Assembly: GCA_036346255.1 (NCBI GenBank)
Contig: CM070622.1
Span: 17,510,751 to 17,574,750 of the forward strand
Direction: 5' to 3'
Length of the DNA: 64,000 nt
Origin: Ampelocalamus luodianensis
Lineage: Eukaryota; Streptophyta; Magnoliopsida; Poales; Poaceae
This document shows, piece after piece, positions 11,741 through 23,898 of the stretch (the first letter of the stretch is position 1; each line of letters starts with the position of its first letter). The notes under the pieces were generated by a model. It had not been told where the DNA came from and did no database searches. It worked only from the letters and a program-made list of their open reading frames with translations. The translations under genes and the position numbers were made by a program.

Positions 11741-13845
11741 TCTTATTAAAGTAGAGTCAAAAGAAACCACCACGTTCGCTCTTAAGAGCTAGAAACTCCA
11801 ATGTTAAGGTAGAAAAAGAGAAAGATTTACATCATCGATCATGGTGGGTCTATATTATAACGATTTATATTAAATGAAAGAGTCCATATCAAGTATAATA
11901 AAACTAAAATTCAGAATAAAAAATAAAATAAAATCTACAATTTAATTTCTATACGAATTCCTAAGTAAAAGAGCATGTGTCAAGTATTACAAAACTGAAA
12001 TTTAGAATAAAAATAAAATAAAATTAGCAATTTGATTTTCATACGAATTCCTAAGTAAAATCGCTAAAAAATTATAATTTGGAGTAAAAGATAAACAAAA
12101 TTGGAAATTAGATTTGTATACAAAATCCAACAAAAAAACCAGAAATTCGAAATAAAAATAAAATAAATTTAGCAATTTGATTGCGATACGAATTTCAATA
12201 ATTATAATTTGGAATAAAAACTGAATAATAATTGAGAATTAGATTTGTACACTAAATCCAACCAAAAAATAACTAAAATTCGGAATAAAAATGCAATAAA
12301 ATTAGCAATTTGATTTCAATAAGAATTCCAAAGTAAAATCCCTAAATAAATGTAATTTGAAATAAATATGAAAGAAAAATTAGCAATTAGATTTGAATAT
12401 GAATTCCAATAAAAAGAACTGAAATTCGGAATAAAAATGAAAGAAAATTTGTAATTTGATTTCCATACGAATTCCAAAGTAAAATCACTAAATAACTAAA
12501 ATTCAAAATAAATTAAATTTTAGCAATTTGATTTGTATACGAACGACAATAAAAATAACTGAAATATTGAATAAAAATAAAAGTTATAACGAGGGTAACA
12601 CGAATAGTGTTAGAGGAGACACAAAAGAAGCCACCACGTTCGCTGTCAAGGTCACGTGTTTCTATTGTTGCTTCCAATGGAATAAAAATAAAAAATAACT
12701 AAAATTTTGATTAAAAAAATGTAAGTTATAACAAGGATAGCACGAATGGTGTTAGAAGAGACCACGAAAGAATGCAATGGCATCGACCTGTCCTGCGAGA
12801 AGACATTAACCCCACGGCGAAGCGAAGAGCCGGGGTGACGACATTGGAGATGAGGACAATGCTGGGTAGCTCGCTAGAGCCATTGAAGAGAAATTTCAGT
12901 GTTGAAGGAGCCAAGGGCCGTGATGACAAGTGGTTAGCGTCGGCGTTGTTGAAGAAGTTAGTGACAAAAAAGCTCGATGATGGAGAAGCTCTGGTAGATA
13001 GTGATTGTGTTTTGCATTGAAGACGAGTTATGGACGACATGGGACCATAGGGTAGCTAAGAGTGTGCCATCACTAGTGAGGGACATGTTGTCGCTGACGA
13101 TGTCGAAAAGATTCTCCATATCGTTAGACAACGACTAAAGCTGACATGCCAAGATTAGTAAAGAAGGGAGGTCATCGTGGTTAGTAAGAAAACCACAACA
13201 TTGAATTAGCCAACATCGAAGAAGAGAAGCAACTGACATAAGAGAAGATGGAGTCAAGCATGTATAACATAATGCATGCATTCGTATGAATAAAAGTGCG
13301 GGCGTACAGAGGCAGAGGAGCAAAAGGCTTGGAGTACGGATGGTACAGATGGTGCTCAGGGTCACCAGAGAGAGCGTGATATGTGTCCCAGCTGGGATTG
13401 GCGACGATTCCAAGTGTATGTGTGTTGGTGTCACAATGGTTAGCATTAAACAATAATTGGGGAGAAGTAGAAGATAACTATTTGGTAAAATATTGTATTG
13501 GAAGGGGTAGCGGCTGAGAGGGGTCAATTAAGATTTGAGCTTACTGTTGGAGGTTGAAGCAAAAAAGATGTGACAACGAGAAGAGATAGAAGCCACACGG
13601 TTTGGTAAGACAACCGATGTGTGAGCGAAGATAAGTCCAAGGTAGGTTGCCCATAATAAATCGGTGTACATACAAACTAATAAGATAATTTGTCACGCAT
13701 ATAATCAATGTATTGCTTGTCATTTTCAATGTTTAAGATATTTTAAAAGTCTAACTAGTCTATAAGATACGTAAATATATTCTCAAGCATTTATACAAAC
13801 TTCAAAACAAATATAATCGTGTAAATGCGTGTGCCACCCTGCTAG
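11741..13845 (+). mobile_element. Non-autonomous Helitron, copy 1
   Basis: Begins TCTTATTAAAG directly after an A (11740) and ends CACCCTGCTAG directly before a T (13846). This is the Helitron signature: 5' TC, 3' CTAG, inserted between A and T, with no target duplication. The usual 3' hairpin is degenerate (cgtgtaaatgcgtg). The first 800 bp are AT-rich with imperfect repeats of about 110 bp built around AGCAATTTGATTT and ACGAATTCC. A second, more GC-rich half includes GTTATAAC(G/A)AGG repeated at about 12584 and 12724. No Rep/helicase gene is present. A second copy lies at 33743 onward. Confidence 0.75.
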
Positions 13846-14640
13846 TTATCGAATATGTGACAGTTAATACCGCTAAATGCACCTTTTGTCTTCGCGCACG
13901 TACCTTCGTTAAGTCTTAAACCACTGTGTCTATTAGCTACTGTCGTAAGTTGCCAGATGCGCCAATAACTACTCTCATGTTAGTAACATGACTGCCATGT
14001 CCCCTGACCAGTTTTGCTAGTTTGAGGTAATCCAAACCATATGACTGATCGTATAGTGTCTATAACTGATGTCTCATGACCCCCAACCAGTTTGGCCGTA
14101 ATAAAAAGGATGTCTTTTCAATCATGGTCATAGGTATATCACCGTTATAAAGTGAGACTTTAACATATAAGCCTACTTTCATAAAGACTTTAACTTTGAT
14201 CGAAAAATGTGTTGACCTGACCGAGAGTTCTAGTCACTTTGAGAACTACAAAATCTATAGGTGGTCCGATGTAACAATGGAAGTTGGAACTTATGATCGG
14301 TCACGAAAAGTGTCCAACTGGCCTTAAGTGACACGGTGACACCATCCCAGCGTTCCCGAAAGTACATGTCCAACGAAGGAATGGCGCATGCAGCCCATGT
14401 GCTCATCCATAAGGTAGGCCTCGCTGCTGTAGTTGCATTACACGCAGTGACCCATGTAAAACAAAGGCCTAAGCAAGTAAGCATGGAACAAATTTGAGGC
14501 CCAAACGGCGCCAACCTCCCCCAGCCGACGGGCCTACGAGTTTACGACTCGACCGCGGTTGCATCCCACCGACCGAATCAGCGAGTGTAGTTCGGCCCAA
14601 ACACTCGATACTAGCCCACCACATGCCATGCACTGCCAGG
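13846..14640. other. Intergenic DNA upstream of the coiled-coil/RGG-tail gene
   Basis: No gene recognised. The last part becomes C-rich and GC-rich on approach to the leader exon of the next gene, so the core promoter is probably between about 14480 and 14700, but no clear TATA box was found. Confidence 0.35.
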
Positions 14641-14848
14641 GTAAGTTCCATCCCAGCCTGACTTCTCAAACTGCTCGGGATCTTCTTAAAATTGGGCCGA
14701 TACCACCGCCCAGCCCACCTGTCCTCCTGCGCCGTGAGCTGGCTCCCCGCTCGGCTCCCCACCCCGCATCTCCCCGTTCTCCTCCTCGCATCGCACCCCG
14801 CCGTGAGCGGCACCCCCACCACCTTCGTAGCCGCGCGCCGCCGCCAAG

Positions 14849-15516
14849 GTACGCCGCAAGGTGCGCTCTTTTTCCCCCCCTCCCTGCCCGCTGTGTTATT
14901 ATTTCTTTGCCTCTCTCGATCTCCGCCTTCCCGGATAGATGAGGTTACGGGGGGGAATCGCACGACTATTCACTGAGAAATTAGGGTTTGCCGACCTAGC
15001 GTGATCGTTAAACTGAATTTCTTGTCGGGGGTGCGGGGCTGAGATTTGGATGCCGTCACGGCTCACTGGACCGGTTGGCGTCATGTATCCGTTCTCAAGT
15101 GCTAGCAAGTAGCAACTGCTAGCAGCGGTTTGTTCTGTCGGTAGTCGTGGGCCAAATCTGGGGGACAGCGCCGACATTTGTCACACTTGGAAGCTTATTA
15201 CACCTGGAAATTTGCTCGCGGCATTGCCGGTTTGTCGGAGTGTTTTGTTCATGATGACAATATAGGATTCTGCTTCCTTGTGTTAGTATTTGACGATTTA
15301 GTTGTTATTATATAATAAATATTGCTGTGAAGGTCGGTATTGAATCATGGTAGCTTTGAACTCTCTGGATGTTAGTTTGTTTGGTTTTGTAGAACGTTGA
15401 GCTGATGATGTGTTTGTTTGGGCCAGATTTCCTAGTTGATCGTTTCACTATTCATTGTCACCAGAATTTACACAATATTGTGCCAACAGTGTTACTTTTG
15501 TACCATGCACATTCAG
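14849..15516 (+). other. Leader (5'UTR) intron of the coiled-coil/RGG-tail gene
   Basis: A GC-rich leader exon ends GCCGCCAAG at 14848, followed by GTACGC. The acceptor is CACATTCAG ending at 15516, seven bases before the ATG at 15523. Upstream sequence is pyrimidine-rich (TCC/CCG), as in grass 5'UTRs. Leader introns in the same position relative to the start codon occur in both forward-strand housekeeping-like genes of this window. Confidence 0.6.
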
Positions 15517-15522
15517 GTTAGC

Positions 15523-17597
15523 ATGAGACGACAGGGACAGGGACAGGGGCAGTACGGTGAAGCAGACATAAAATCCATGGTGGCTGCCCAGTTGCATCAC
15601 TACCAGGCACAGCAAAGGGTTCAGCAAAACCCTGATAATAGCTACCCTGGAAGAGATTCTGGGCAAGCTGCTGGGGAGCATCAGTATACTGCCCCGAAAG
15701 TGAGACAGAGTCAATGGGATCGAGGTGGACCAAGCATCCCGAATCAGATTCCAACATATGCGTACAACGAAGGTATGTGCTACTGCTGGTTAGTTTGACA
15801 TGTAATTTTTTTTTCTTTTGAAATAATAACATGCTTCATCGGTTGCAAAATATTAGGTTTATAATTTTTTGGAGGCATGATTAATTCTACATGTGCACCC
15901 TATATTTTGCAACAGATGAATAGTTGTGCCGCAATGGTAAATTGGTATTATGTGTGAGAATGTTTAAGCAAATGTAAACTATTACTTGTTGATCACACGC
16001 ATGTAATATTGTGCTGATTGATATTGATAATTGATGCAGGTCAAGGTGCTGAGGGTGGACAGTCCTTTTACGACGGACAGAGATCTGATCTGAAGGTTGG
16101 TCTAGAAAATCAGCCCAGCAAGGAATTGAGGGACCGGACTCGTACTGATAGGATTGAAGCAAGGTATGAGGATTATAATCTTCCTCGTACATTTGAAGGC
16201 CTAGAGCAGAATTTTCATGAAGATGTCACTACGCTATCCAAGGAACTACATGATGCAGAGGATGTTGAAAATACTAGGCACAGGGAGGTATGCAAAATTA
16301 TTTTGTAGAAAATGCAATGCATGATTCTTCCCTGTGCTCCCTACCTACCAAGAGTAGTCTAATTGTGCAAGCGATACAGTATACAGTATTAGCTGTTTGA
16401 TCTATTTTTCTCCCTGATATTTATCATCCTTAAGTCCTATTGGCAGGAGGTCTTTCTCCATTTCTTAAGAGCGTAATTTCATTTGCTTCTTACTTATTGA
16501 GTTCCTGTTTGGTCCTACTATTCTGTTTGTGGTATGATTAGCCTTTTGAGGAACAATTACGCAGATGGATGTCGGAAAAAAAAAGATAGTTTTATGTTGC
16601 TAGTTAGAAACTGGAGAAGATGTTTTTCCTAAATAGGTTGTGCAGCTCTATGCACGTTCTCATTCTGCATGCCAATATCAGCACACACTCATTGTAATTC
16701 ATATTAGTCAATTAGCGTAAACAATCAACATCTTGCAATTATAGTTTCAAACTAGAGAGAACTTACATTTAATTCTCAGAAATAGTATCAAAAGATGTAT
16801 ATAGGATATTAAAACCAAGAAAGCATTACGATATTTCCAGAACTATCAAGTTAGCATGGTAAAATAATAAAATTCAAATGGCTTTTTGTTGCTGCATTCA
16901 AATTCCAATCGTTTCAGTTTATTAAAAGCCATATTATGCTGGAGTTTTTCTTTTATAATATGCCTTTTCGATGTGCAACTTCTAAAGATCTCAAAAATGG
17001 AAGTTGTTGCGGTAATATTTCCCCAATTACAAGCATGCTGGTTAATGTTTTCCCAAATAAAGACCTTGGAAGTTAGATATGGAGGTCATCCTATGCATGA
17101 TTGAGCGATCTTTCACTGCCATATATACTAGTTTTGATTGCGTCTTCGGAAATTTTTGTTTATTCTATTTTGAGTAGCACAACTACTGTTTCATGTTTCT
17201 ATTTTGTGTGCAGAGATTGAACGAGATAAATGCACAGTACCAGGAGAAACTATTGGCACTTCAAGCTCGCCAAGCAAACTACAGAGAAGAATTCCTGCGC
17301 AAGGAGTCTCTGACACGCCAGCAGCAATACCAGCAGGCTAGCATGAGCAATTATGCAAACAATGTTGTGCCTGGGGAGCCGCATGGCTATCATCCAACAG
17401 CAGCATCCACACCACCTCCTGCTGCTGGAGGTGCTTATGGGGAGTCTCATAGGGGTTATGCTTCTGGCCAGTACGAATCCTTCCGGGAGCGGCCAGAGTA
17501 CCCAGAGTTTCATGGTGCGGGTCGAGGTCGCGGTTTAGAGCACCGTGGTGAATATCCTGGCGGTCGTGCTTATAATTCTGGTGGCCGGAGATTCTAG
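15523..17597 (+). CDS. Uncharacterised plant protein with coiled coil and Arg/Gly-rich C-terminus, 293 aa
   Basis: Three coding exons: 15523-15772, 16040-16287 and 17214-17597. All splice sites are GT-AG and the frame is kept to TAG. The N-terminus is Gln/Gly-rich (MRRQGQGQGQYGEADIKSMV), then comes a polar region with WDRGGPSIPNQ. A conserved-looking charged block (LPRTFEGLEQNFHEDVTTLS, through HDAEDVENTRHRERLNEIN) continues as a heptad-like helix into QYQEKLLALQARQANYREEFLRKE. The last 60 residues hold RG/GR pairs (GAGRGRG, GGRAYNSGGRRF). Such tails often bind RNA, but no RRM, KH, helicase or zinc-finger motif is present, so function is unassigned. I have a general impression of similar unnamed proteins in other flowering plants. 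Supported as a real gene by its splice structure and composition. Confidence 0.8.
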
Positions 17598-18503
17598 AGA
17601 TGGCTTGGTCAAACAACCGGCCACTTTGGCCTCAATTCACCCGATCTCAGGCTCTCAGCTTGGTGTAGGGAACTTCATGCAAATTGCTTGGTTGCAACCT
17701 CCTAGAAACCTAACCATTTGTAAAACCTGTTCTGCGATTCAATGTCCTGATATGCAAGCATTAAACGACTTTTTTTTTCATTAGTCACCTAACACTGTCC
17801 ACTGCCCAACTCTTGTAGTTGTGGTTTGCAACCTTGCAGAGCTCCTCCTGATTTGTAATTTTGTAGATAAAGAAGATAATATTGCAACCTATGGCTTCTC
17901 CGCTATTCATTCATGTTTTACGATCGACGAAGCAATGAGAACAACATTACCTGTTAATTATAGTTTCAAACTGACAAAAACTAGAACTGCTTCTAGCATC
18001 AAAGGTAACTGAAAAGAACTTAGATATGTAGTTTCCTTCCACCCGCAGAGTTGGCGTTACCTGAGATGTTTCGTTAATACGGAGTGTTTCCCTTGAGCAC
18101 ATAGATAGATGATCGTGCAATTTGTGTTTCCCTTGAGCACATAAATAGATGATCGTGCAATTTGTGACAATAATTCTTCCAGAGAAGCAGTTCAAAATCT
18201 GGGGGAAATACTAGCGAATTACTCACCTCAGAGGCTGAGACACAAGACTAATTTTCCAACCTTTGATACTACGCCGATGAACCGCTAAGATATATAGGCA
18301 GAAAACAAGTAACAACAAAAAGGTAACAGCTAGCTGTACAGAAATCAAGATATATTATACATTCTCTTCTCGACAGATTCAAAAGCTACTTCTCCAAGCC
18401 CCTCATCCGTTCAGTGTTTTTACTCCCCTGAAGTGTTACAAGAATAGCTGAAGAGGATGCTCCACTGCTCCAGAGGTAGAGACATTTGTGGCCAGCAATC
18501 CTC
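17598..18503. other. Convergent 3' region between the coiled-coil gene and the RLCK gene
   Basis: Probably holds the 3'UTRs of both genes. Plus-strand 3'UTR is likely to about 17780, where cattaaacg precedes a T-rich run. A tandem duplication of about 40 bp lies at 18084-18163. No other coding signal was found. Confidence 0.5.
18084..18163. repeat. Tandem duplication, two units of about 40 bp
   Basis: Two adjacent copies of a unit beginning GTGTTTCCCTTGAGCACATA and ending GATCGTGCAATTT, differing at about one position (catagatag against cataaatag). Confidence 0.9.
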
Positions 18504-21364
18504 CTACTTGCCTGTTTTCGTTGCGGGCTTCGACTCCTGAAGCTGTTCCAACACAGTCACAACCTGATTCATGCCTGGCCTGCATCGTGCGTCCATCGAC
18601 AGGCATTGCATCGCGAGCGCTGCGGTCTTCTGGGCTGCGGGAAGCGAGTATTGAGACCCCATCCGTGAGTCCAGGACATGGATGACCCTCCTCTTGTTGG
18701 TGATGTAAGGTCTTGCCCACTCCACCAGGTTGTGCTGTCCAGGCGGGCGGTTCTTGTCCAGAGCACGCTGCCCAGACAGCAACTCCAGAAGAACAACACC
18801 GTAGCTGTAGACATCACTCTTTGCGGTCAAATGGCCTGTGCAAAATGTGGCGAAAAGCACACAAAGTTGCCGTCAGTCGTATGCATGAAAATCGTTCTTG
18901 ACTTTTACCATTAGAGCATGTGCACAATTGTAGATTAAAGAACAAGGCGAGGCAAGTTAGTGACCAGAACTTGTGTGTTGACTTGACTGGAAGGAAGATG
19001 TAACTAACCACAATTTCTGATTTTGAGGTAGTTCGTGCATGAACCAGCTGGAGCATCTAGTTATCCTTTTTGACTAACCAAGGATGTGGCAAGCATTAAG
19101 TGCCGTTTCGATTAGTGTAATGGTGTGTGTCGATGTTTTCCCCTTTACAGGATGCCATGCATCATCCAACACATTCTTTAAGTATTTAAATCATAATCAT
19201 CACATGAATGAAACAACAATTGTCAATCTAAAGGGGATTGTCCACAGACTGTATGATGCAGAGCCCGTGAGAGTTTTTCTCTTCCATTATCTAAAAAAGA
19301 CATGATGTGCTTCTTTCCTAGTGAGTCATGTTCTTTGCTGCTAAAAAATTAATTTGTACCCTTAATTGCTATAGAGAAATGTGTTCCTTTAAACAAAGGC
19401 ACATCTAAGCTCAATGAAATAAAACTAAGTGAATCTAACAGATATGACATGCACGCCATGAAGTATCCATGTCTTGATACGAATATTCTTTTTCCCCAAT
19501 GCAGTCTTGGTGCCCCACTGTTAGCAGGGCATTGCATCAGCAGAAAATAGGAATATTGTGACTTGTGAGCAATGCTGGTTTTTCTTCTTCTTCTTCTTTT
19601 CTAGGAAGTGAGCAATGCTGTTCTTGAACATGAAACCTCAAAAATAGTTACAAAGACAATGCTAAAAAAGAATGGAGCTTCATCCCACCCCCACCCCCAC
19701 CCCCTTATTTCAGCACAGTCAATTAATGTCTTCTTTCATCCATGTCACTAAGATGCATGAAAAAGATAGACAAACAATATGGTTCTATTAGTTGGTTGGT
19801 AAGGCACGTTACAGAGATTACCTGTCACGAGATATTCAGGAGCAGCATATCCTTGTGTCCCCATGATCCTTGTAGAGACATGACTTTTATCACCACTTGG
19901 ACCATCTTTTGCCAAGCCAAAATCAGAGAGTTTTGCATTATATTCCTGTATGCAGTCGAAGAAGGACAAAAAAACCTTTAGATCAAAGCTCATTTGACTT
20001 GCACGTGTTGTATAGAGACTGATTTGCATGCACACCGAGTCGAGAAGAACATTGGAGGTCTTGAAATCACGGTAAATAACTTTAGCTTGATCGCTATGCA
20101 GGAAAGCGAGTCCTTTGGCAGCCTCAAGCGCAACCTTCATCCGTAGATTCCATGGCAGCGGTTGGAAGTGCGAACCCCCTGCAATATCATAGCATTGTCA
20201 CTCACTCATTTCCAACAGCAAGAATGAAACATATCATGCACATGAGGACATCACATTAGAAAATTTGAAAACTTACTCCTAAAAAGATGATGCTCCAAGC
20301 TGCCTCTTGGCATGAACTCGTACACGAGGAGCCGCTGTTCGTCCTCCAAGCAGTACCCAGTAAGCTTCACAAGATTTGGGTGGGATAATTGCCCAAGGTA
20401 ATTGACCTCAGCCTACAAGTTTTTACACAGACATTAAATCACCTCTGCCTCGCTAAATATTCAGCCCAAACAGACACAGCAGGAACTGCAAGGTCACCAA
20501 CCAGCCATTCCCTGTGCCCTTGGAAACTGTCTAGCTTGAGCTTCTTCACCGCGACGATCATCCCGGTGCCCGGCTTGACGGGCGCAAGCGTGCGCTCATC
20601 GATCCATCCCTTGAACACGGAGCCAAAGCCCCCCTCACCCAGCAGGCTATCCGGCCGGAAGTTCCTTGTGGAGCCTTTCAGCTCACTGAAGGTGAACTTC
20701 CGGAGATTCGATGACTGCAGGATCTCCGTCTCCGTCCGAGGAGTCGGTGGCACCGACGACGAAGAACAAGAAGACTTGGTACCGAAGGTGCTGGTAGCAG
20801 TTGCATTCTTGCTGCTGTTCTTAGAACCAGTCCCTGGATTGCAATTTGCAAGCATGGAGCGGTACTTACTTAGCAAAGAAACTGAGGGTTTTTTTTTTTG
20901 TGATGCGCTGTTTTTGAGAATTGAGTGCTATTTCTTTTCCTAATAAAACTCACATTATTATTAAGAAAACCTGCTACCATTCTTGGAACCAGTCCTACTT
21001 TCGTTGTTTGGACAAACCATATGCACCTCACTTAAAATTGTGTATTTTTGCTCACCACTTGCCATTCAATAATCGCAGAGCGGAACACTAAACTGTTCTC
21101 TTTTAGAAAGGAAAAAAGAAAGAAATTTCAAAATTAATAAACTGAAGTTGGACTCTTCTTCTCAAGCGCAACAGAAGGAATCAAGAAACGCTCAATCCTA
21201 ACTCTTCAGAACAAAACCAAAACACTGCAAGAACCAAAGCAGAGAAGGTAGAAACTATTGAAACATTGACGTAACCAGGAAACAAGCGTAGTACCTGACG
21301 AGGTAGGAGCACTGAAGGCAGGGTTGATCTCCGCGTTCCCTTGCACGCCGGCGCAATTCCCCAT
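18504..21364 (-). CDS. Receptor-like cytoplasmic kinase, RLCK-VII (PBS1/BIK1-like) type, 378 aa
   Basis: Six exons on the minus strand: 21364-21295, 20833-20502, 20412-20277, 20178-20036, 19945-19822, 18835-18504. Splice sites are GT-AG and the frame is kept. RLCK-VII kinases are membrane-anchored Ser/Thr kinases that relay signals from surface receptors. The start is MGNCAGVQG: Gly2 fits N-myristoylation and Cys4 palmitoylation. A Ser/Thr-rich linker follows, then FTFSELKGSTRNF. Kinase motifs: glycine loop LGEGGFGSV (88-96), catalytic Lys120 in VAVKK, catalytic loop VIYRDFKTSN (Asp217), DFG with Asp235, activation loop ending GTQGYAAPEY, then SDVYSYGVVLLELLSG. The YRD in place of HRD and the DFKTSN loop are typical of subfamily VII. 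All catalytic residues are present, so it should be active. The last intron is nearly 1 kb. The exact family member cannot be named. Confidence 0.93.
19578..19704. repeat. Simple repeats in the last RLCK intron: (TTC)n and (CCCCCA)n
   Basis: A TTC run at about 19581-19597 and a C-rich CCCACCCCCACC run at about 19685-19705. Both lie in the intron between RLCK exons 5 and 6. Confidence 0.8.
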
Positions 21365-21594
21365 CAGGAACAAAGATACCCAATCCAACCCAAGACAAGC
21401 TGGGTGCGCGCGGTGTCTCCTGCCGGTTTTTGTCAAGTTTTAGGAGCTAGAAGAACTCTTGAGGCCTTCGTGGTGCCATTTTTATTTCCTGCTCTGCTAG
21501 GTTGGAAGATCTGTCATTGCTGCCTGTGAGTGAGGGTGGTGGGAGCAGGAGTTAGCCGTGGGGTCAGTCAGCTCATTAATGACGAAGGCCTTTC
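21365..21594 (-). promoter_or_regulatory. 5'UTR and proximal upstream region of the RLCK gene
   Basis: About 230 bp separate the RLCK ATG from the Mutator-type MITE. The sequence is of mixed composition without an obvious TATA box. Ends at the 10-bp target duplication of the MITE (21585-21594). Confidence 0.4.
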
Positions 21595-21965
21595 GATTTT
21601 TTTTAAATAATCTTTTTAATTTTTCGAAATAAGTAATATATCTACGTTTTTTTATTTTACAGAAATAATCATCTGTGGCTCTACCGTTAGGCGACTTGTG
21701 CTAGTGGCTCAATGGTTGACCGACACGTGTACAAGTCGCCAACGGTTGAGCTACTAGTCCCTTCGGCTAGTAGTCGCTTAACGATAACTAGCACAAGTCG
21801 CTCAACCGCTGGACGACTTGTACACGTGTCGCTCAACCGTTGAACGACTAGCACAAGTCGCACAATAGTGGAGCGACAGATGATTATTTCTGTAAAATAA
21901 AAAATATAAGTATGTTAATGTATTTCAGAATAAAAAAGATTATTTTTTTATATATATAAAAAATC
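21595..21965. mobile_element. Mutator-type MITE upstream of the RLCK gene
   Basis: 371 bp with long terminal inverted repeats of about 85 bp (GATTTTTT.. and ACAGAAATAATCATCTGT on both arms). Flanking AAGGCCTTTC (21585-21594) and AATGCCTTTC (21966-21975) form a 9-10-bp target duplication with one mismatch, the Mutator length. The centre contains repeated and inverted ACTAGCACAAGTCG and CACGTGTACAAGTCG blocks. The arm layout (poly-T, AAATAAT, then AGAAATAATC(A/T)TCTGT) matches the arms of the MULE at 58985-61617, so it is probably a deletion derivative of that family. Confidence 0.8.
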
Positions 21966-22330
21966 AATGCCTTTCCTTCCTTTTCCCCACTTCTCTTTTC
22001 TGCCCTCCGTTCTGAGTCCATGTGCACCTCTTCTCATTTTTTGATGTTGAGCAGAGTAGTAGTACTCCTATATTTCCCTGCAAAAGTTTAGATTCGACTA
22101 GTGTAGAGTAAAATTCAAAAACCGTCGTTATTTATTCGAATTTGTGGTTGTAGTGATATTGCAGAGGCTAGCATGTGTTAGTTGCAGAGGCTAGCATGTG
22201 TTAGCATTTTGAACTAGTACATGTACCATTACACCGGTCCCTTTTGGCTTTACTGATGATTTCCTTACATCATTCAATAAGATGCAATCATCTATCCAAA
22301 CAAAATATAGTACTTTTTTTTTGGGTGCGG

Positions 22331-23531
22331 GGATTGGTTTAGTAACATCCCTTTCGATCATATTTAGATAAATAACATCACTTTGGCAACACACTGCAAA
22401 ATGACACTACAAAAACTTTGAAATCTTGAAAATAACACTGTCGTCACATTTTCCGTCCATTTTTAACAGCAAGCACGTATGATGCGAGAGAATACAATTT
22501 TAATGCTCATTTTACCCCTCTCTCTCCAATTCGACAACAACACTTCTCCCTCTCTCTCTCCCCCAGAGTGCCGACGCCGCTCCCCTCCCTACCCACCCTC
22601 GGTGCCCCCTCCTCCACCACTTGTCATTGAGAGAGAAACAGAGGAAGAACAAAGGGGAAATCGAGCACCAGGAGTCACGACACATACCACCAGGGGTAGC
22701 GGCTCGATTCATCGACGGCGGCGCGGGGAGGCGGGTTGATGGGCAAAATGGAACGACAACGACCTGGGGAGCCAGCGTCACGAGCGGAGCGGCACAGCGA
22801 CGACGCTGGTGATGGCGGCTTGGGCGCACAGGCGGATGGCGACGATGGCGCTCTGGCGGCTTCCTTCAGGAGGTGGCGCGAGAATAGGCACAGTGTTAAC
22901 GAAGGGGTCACACTGAGTGACTCAGGGAGGCCGGGGTGGTCTAAGGTGGCAGGACGACGGCGGCCGGTAGAGGGGAGGAAGGGGCGGTGGCGGGGGTGCT
23001 CCACGGCGACGGGTTGGCCGAATGGAGACGGAAAATGGTGGAGAAAGCTCGGAAACGCATAGTGACAGGCAAGAATTGGCAAGGGGCTCATCAGAGAGGG
23101 AGATCGAGGCAGTGCGGTGCGGCGGCAGCGCAGCTCCAGAGGCAGTGAGAGTTGGAGGGGTGGTGGTGGGGTGTTGATGGTGTGCAGTAAAGCGGTGGCG
23201 CGGCGGTGTGTGTGGAGTGGAAGATGGTGGGGCGCAGAGAATAGGCAGCGCGGCCTGGCGTCTGGTAGAGGCAGAGGAAGAAGAAAGAAAGAAGATGGGT
23301 CGGTGGGCTAAGGAAATGGCTCGGCCCAAAGCAACAGTAAAATGGATCCACCCCCAACACCATTTTTGAGAGGATATACATGTCTTTTTACCTCTCTAAC
23401 ATCTCTTAATGTCTGTCAAACTGACATGAGTGTTATTTTTAAGATTTTAGAGTCTTCAAGATATGATTTTGCAACGTGTTGTCAAAGCAATATCATTTAT
23501 CTAAATACGACCGAAAGCGAACCAATTATCC
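22331..23531. mobile_element. Inverted-repeat element carrying GC-rich DNA (Pack-MULE candidate)
   Basis: Inverted arms of about 150-200 bp: left 22331-22480, right 23370-23531. They share TATTTAGATAAAT, AACAC(A/G)(C/T)TGCAAAAT and AAAATAACACT in order. The interior (22560-23330) is strongly GC-rich with CGGCGG and Pro/Arg-type codons, unlike the AT-rich arms. That contrast is what gene-fragment capture by a MULE looks like. No conserved domain was recognised in the interior and target duplications are obscured by poly-T at both edges. The ORFs inside run in every frame and are not called as genes. Confidence 0.5.
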
Positions 23532-23898
23532 TTTTTTTTTTTGTGCGCGCAAAACAGCACGCAATAGGGATTGCAGTACCAACCGGCCGTATGCATGGTA
23601 CGCAGGTGGTTGGCTAAAAGGCTAAGGTGCAAATCACATCAACGCAACAGTGGCTGGAGTGTGTGTACTTTTTTCCGTTGATTTCCGTAAATTTTCTACG
23701 GTGCTACGTACCCGACGACCTATATATCTGCACTATCCGTGCCGTTGTTTTATGCATGTTCTAAGTACTAGTCCTAGTAGTCACTAGCCGCCTAATGAAA
23801 GCACATAAAGAGTCACTGAAGCACGCAAGGGAGAACGGGAATGCAATTTTGTTTGGTGGCAAAGGGAGAATTGCGGAGTTATACTTTATACGTACCCA
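23532..23898. other. Intergenic DNA between two inverted-repeat elements
   Basis: No gene, RNA or repeat boundary recognised here apart from the left target duplication of the MULE at 23899-23907. Confidence 0.3.

Noticed and set aside
12772..13020. ORF of 82 codons in Helitron copy 1
   Set aside because: Considered as captured gene sequence, but no known protein was recognised and the second Helitron copy does not keep the frame open.
22512..23381. Multiple long ORFs on both strands
   Set aside because: Open frames in every direction are expected in CGG-rich DNA; there is no consistent splice model or domain. Treated as element interior.
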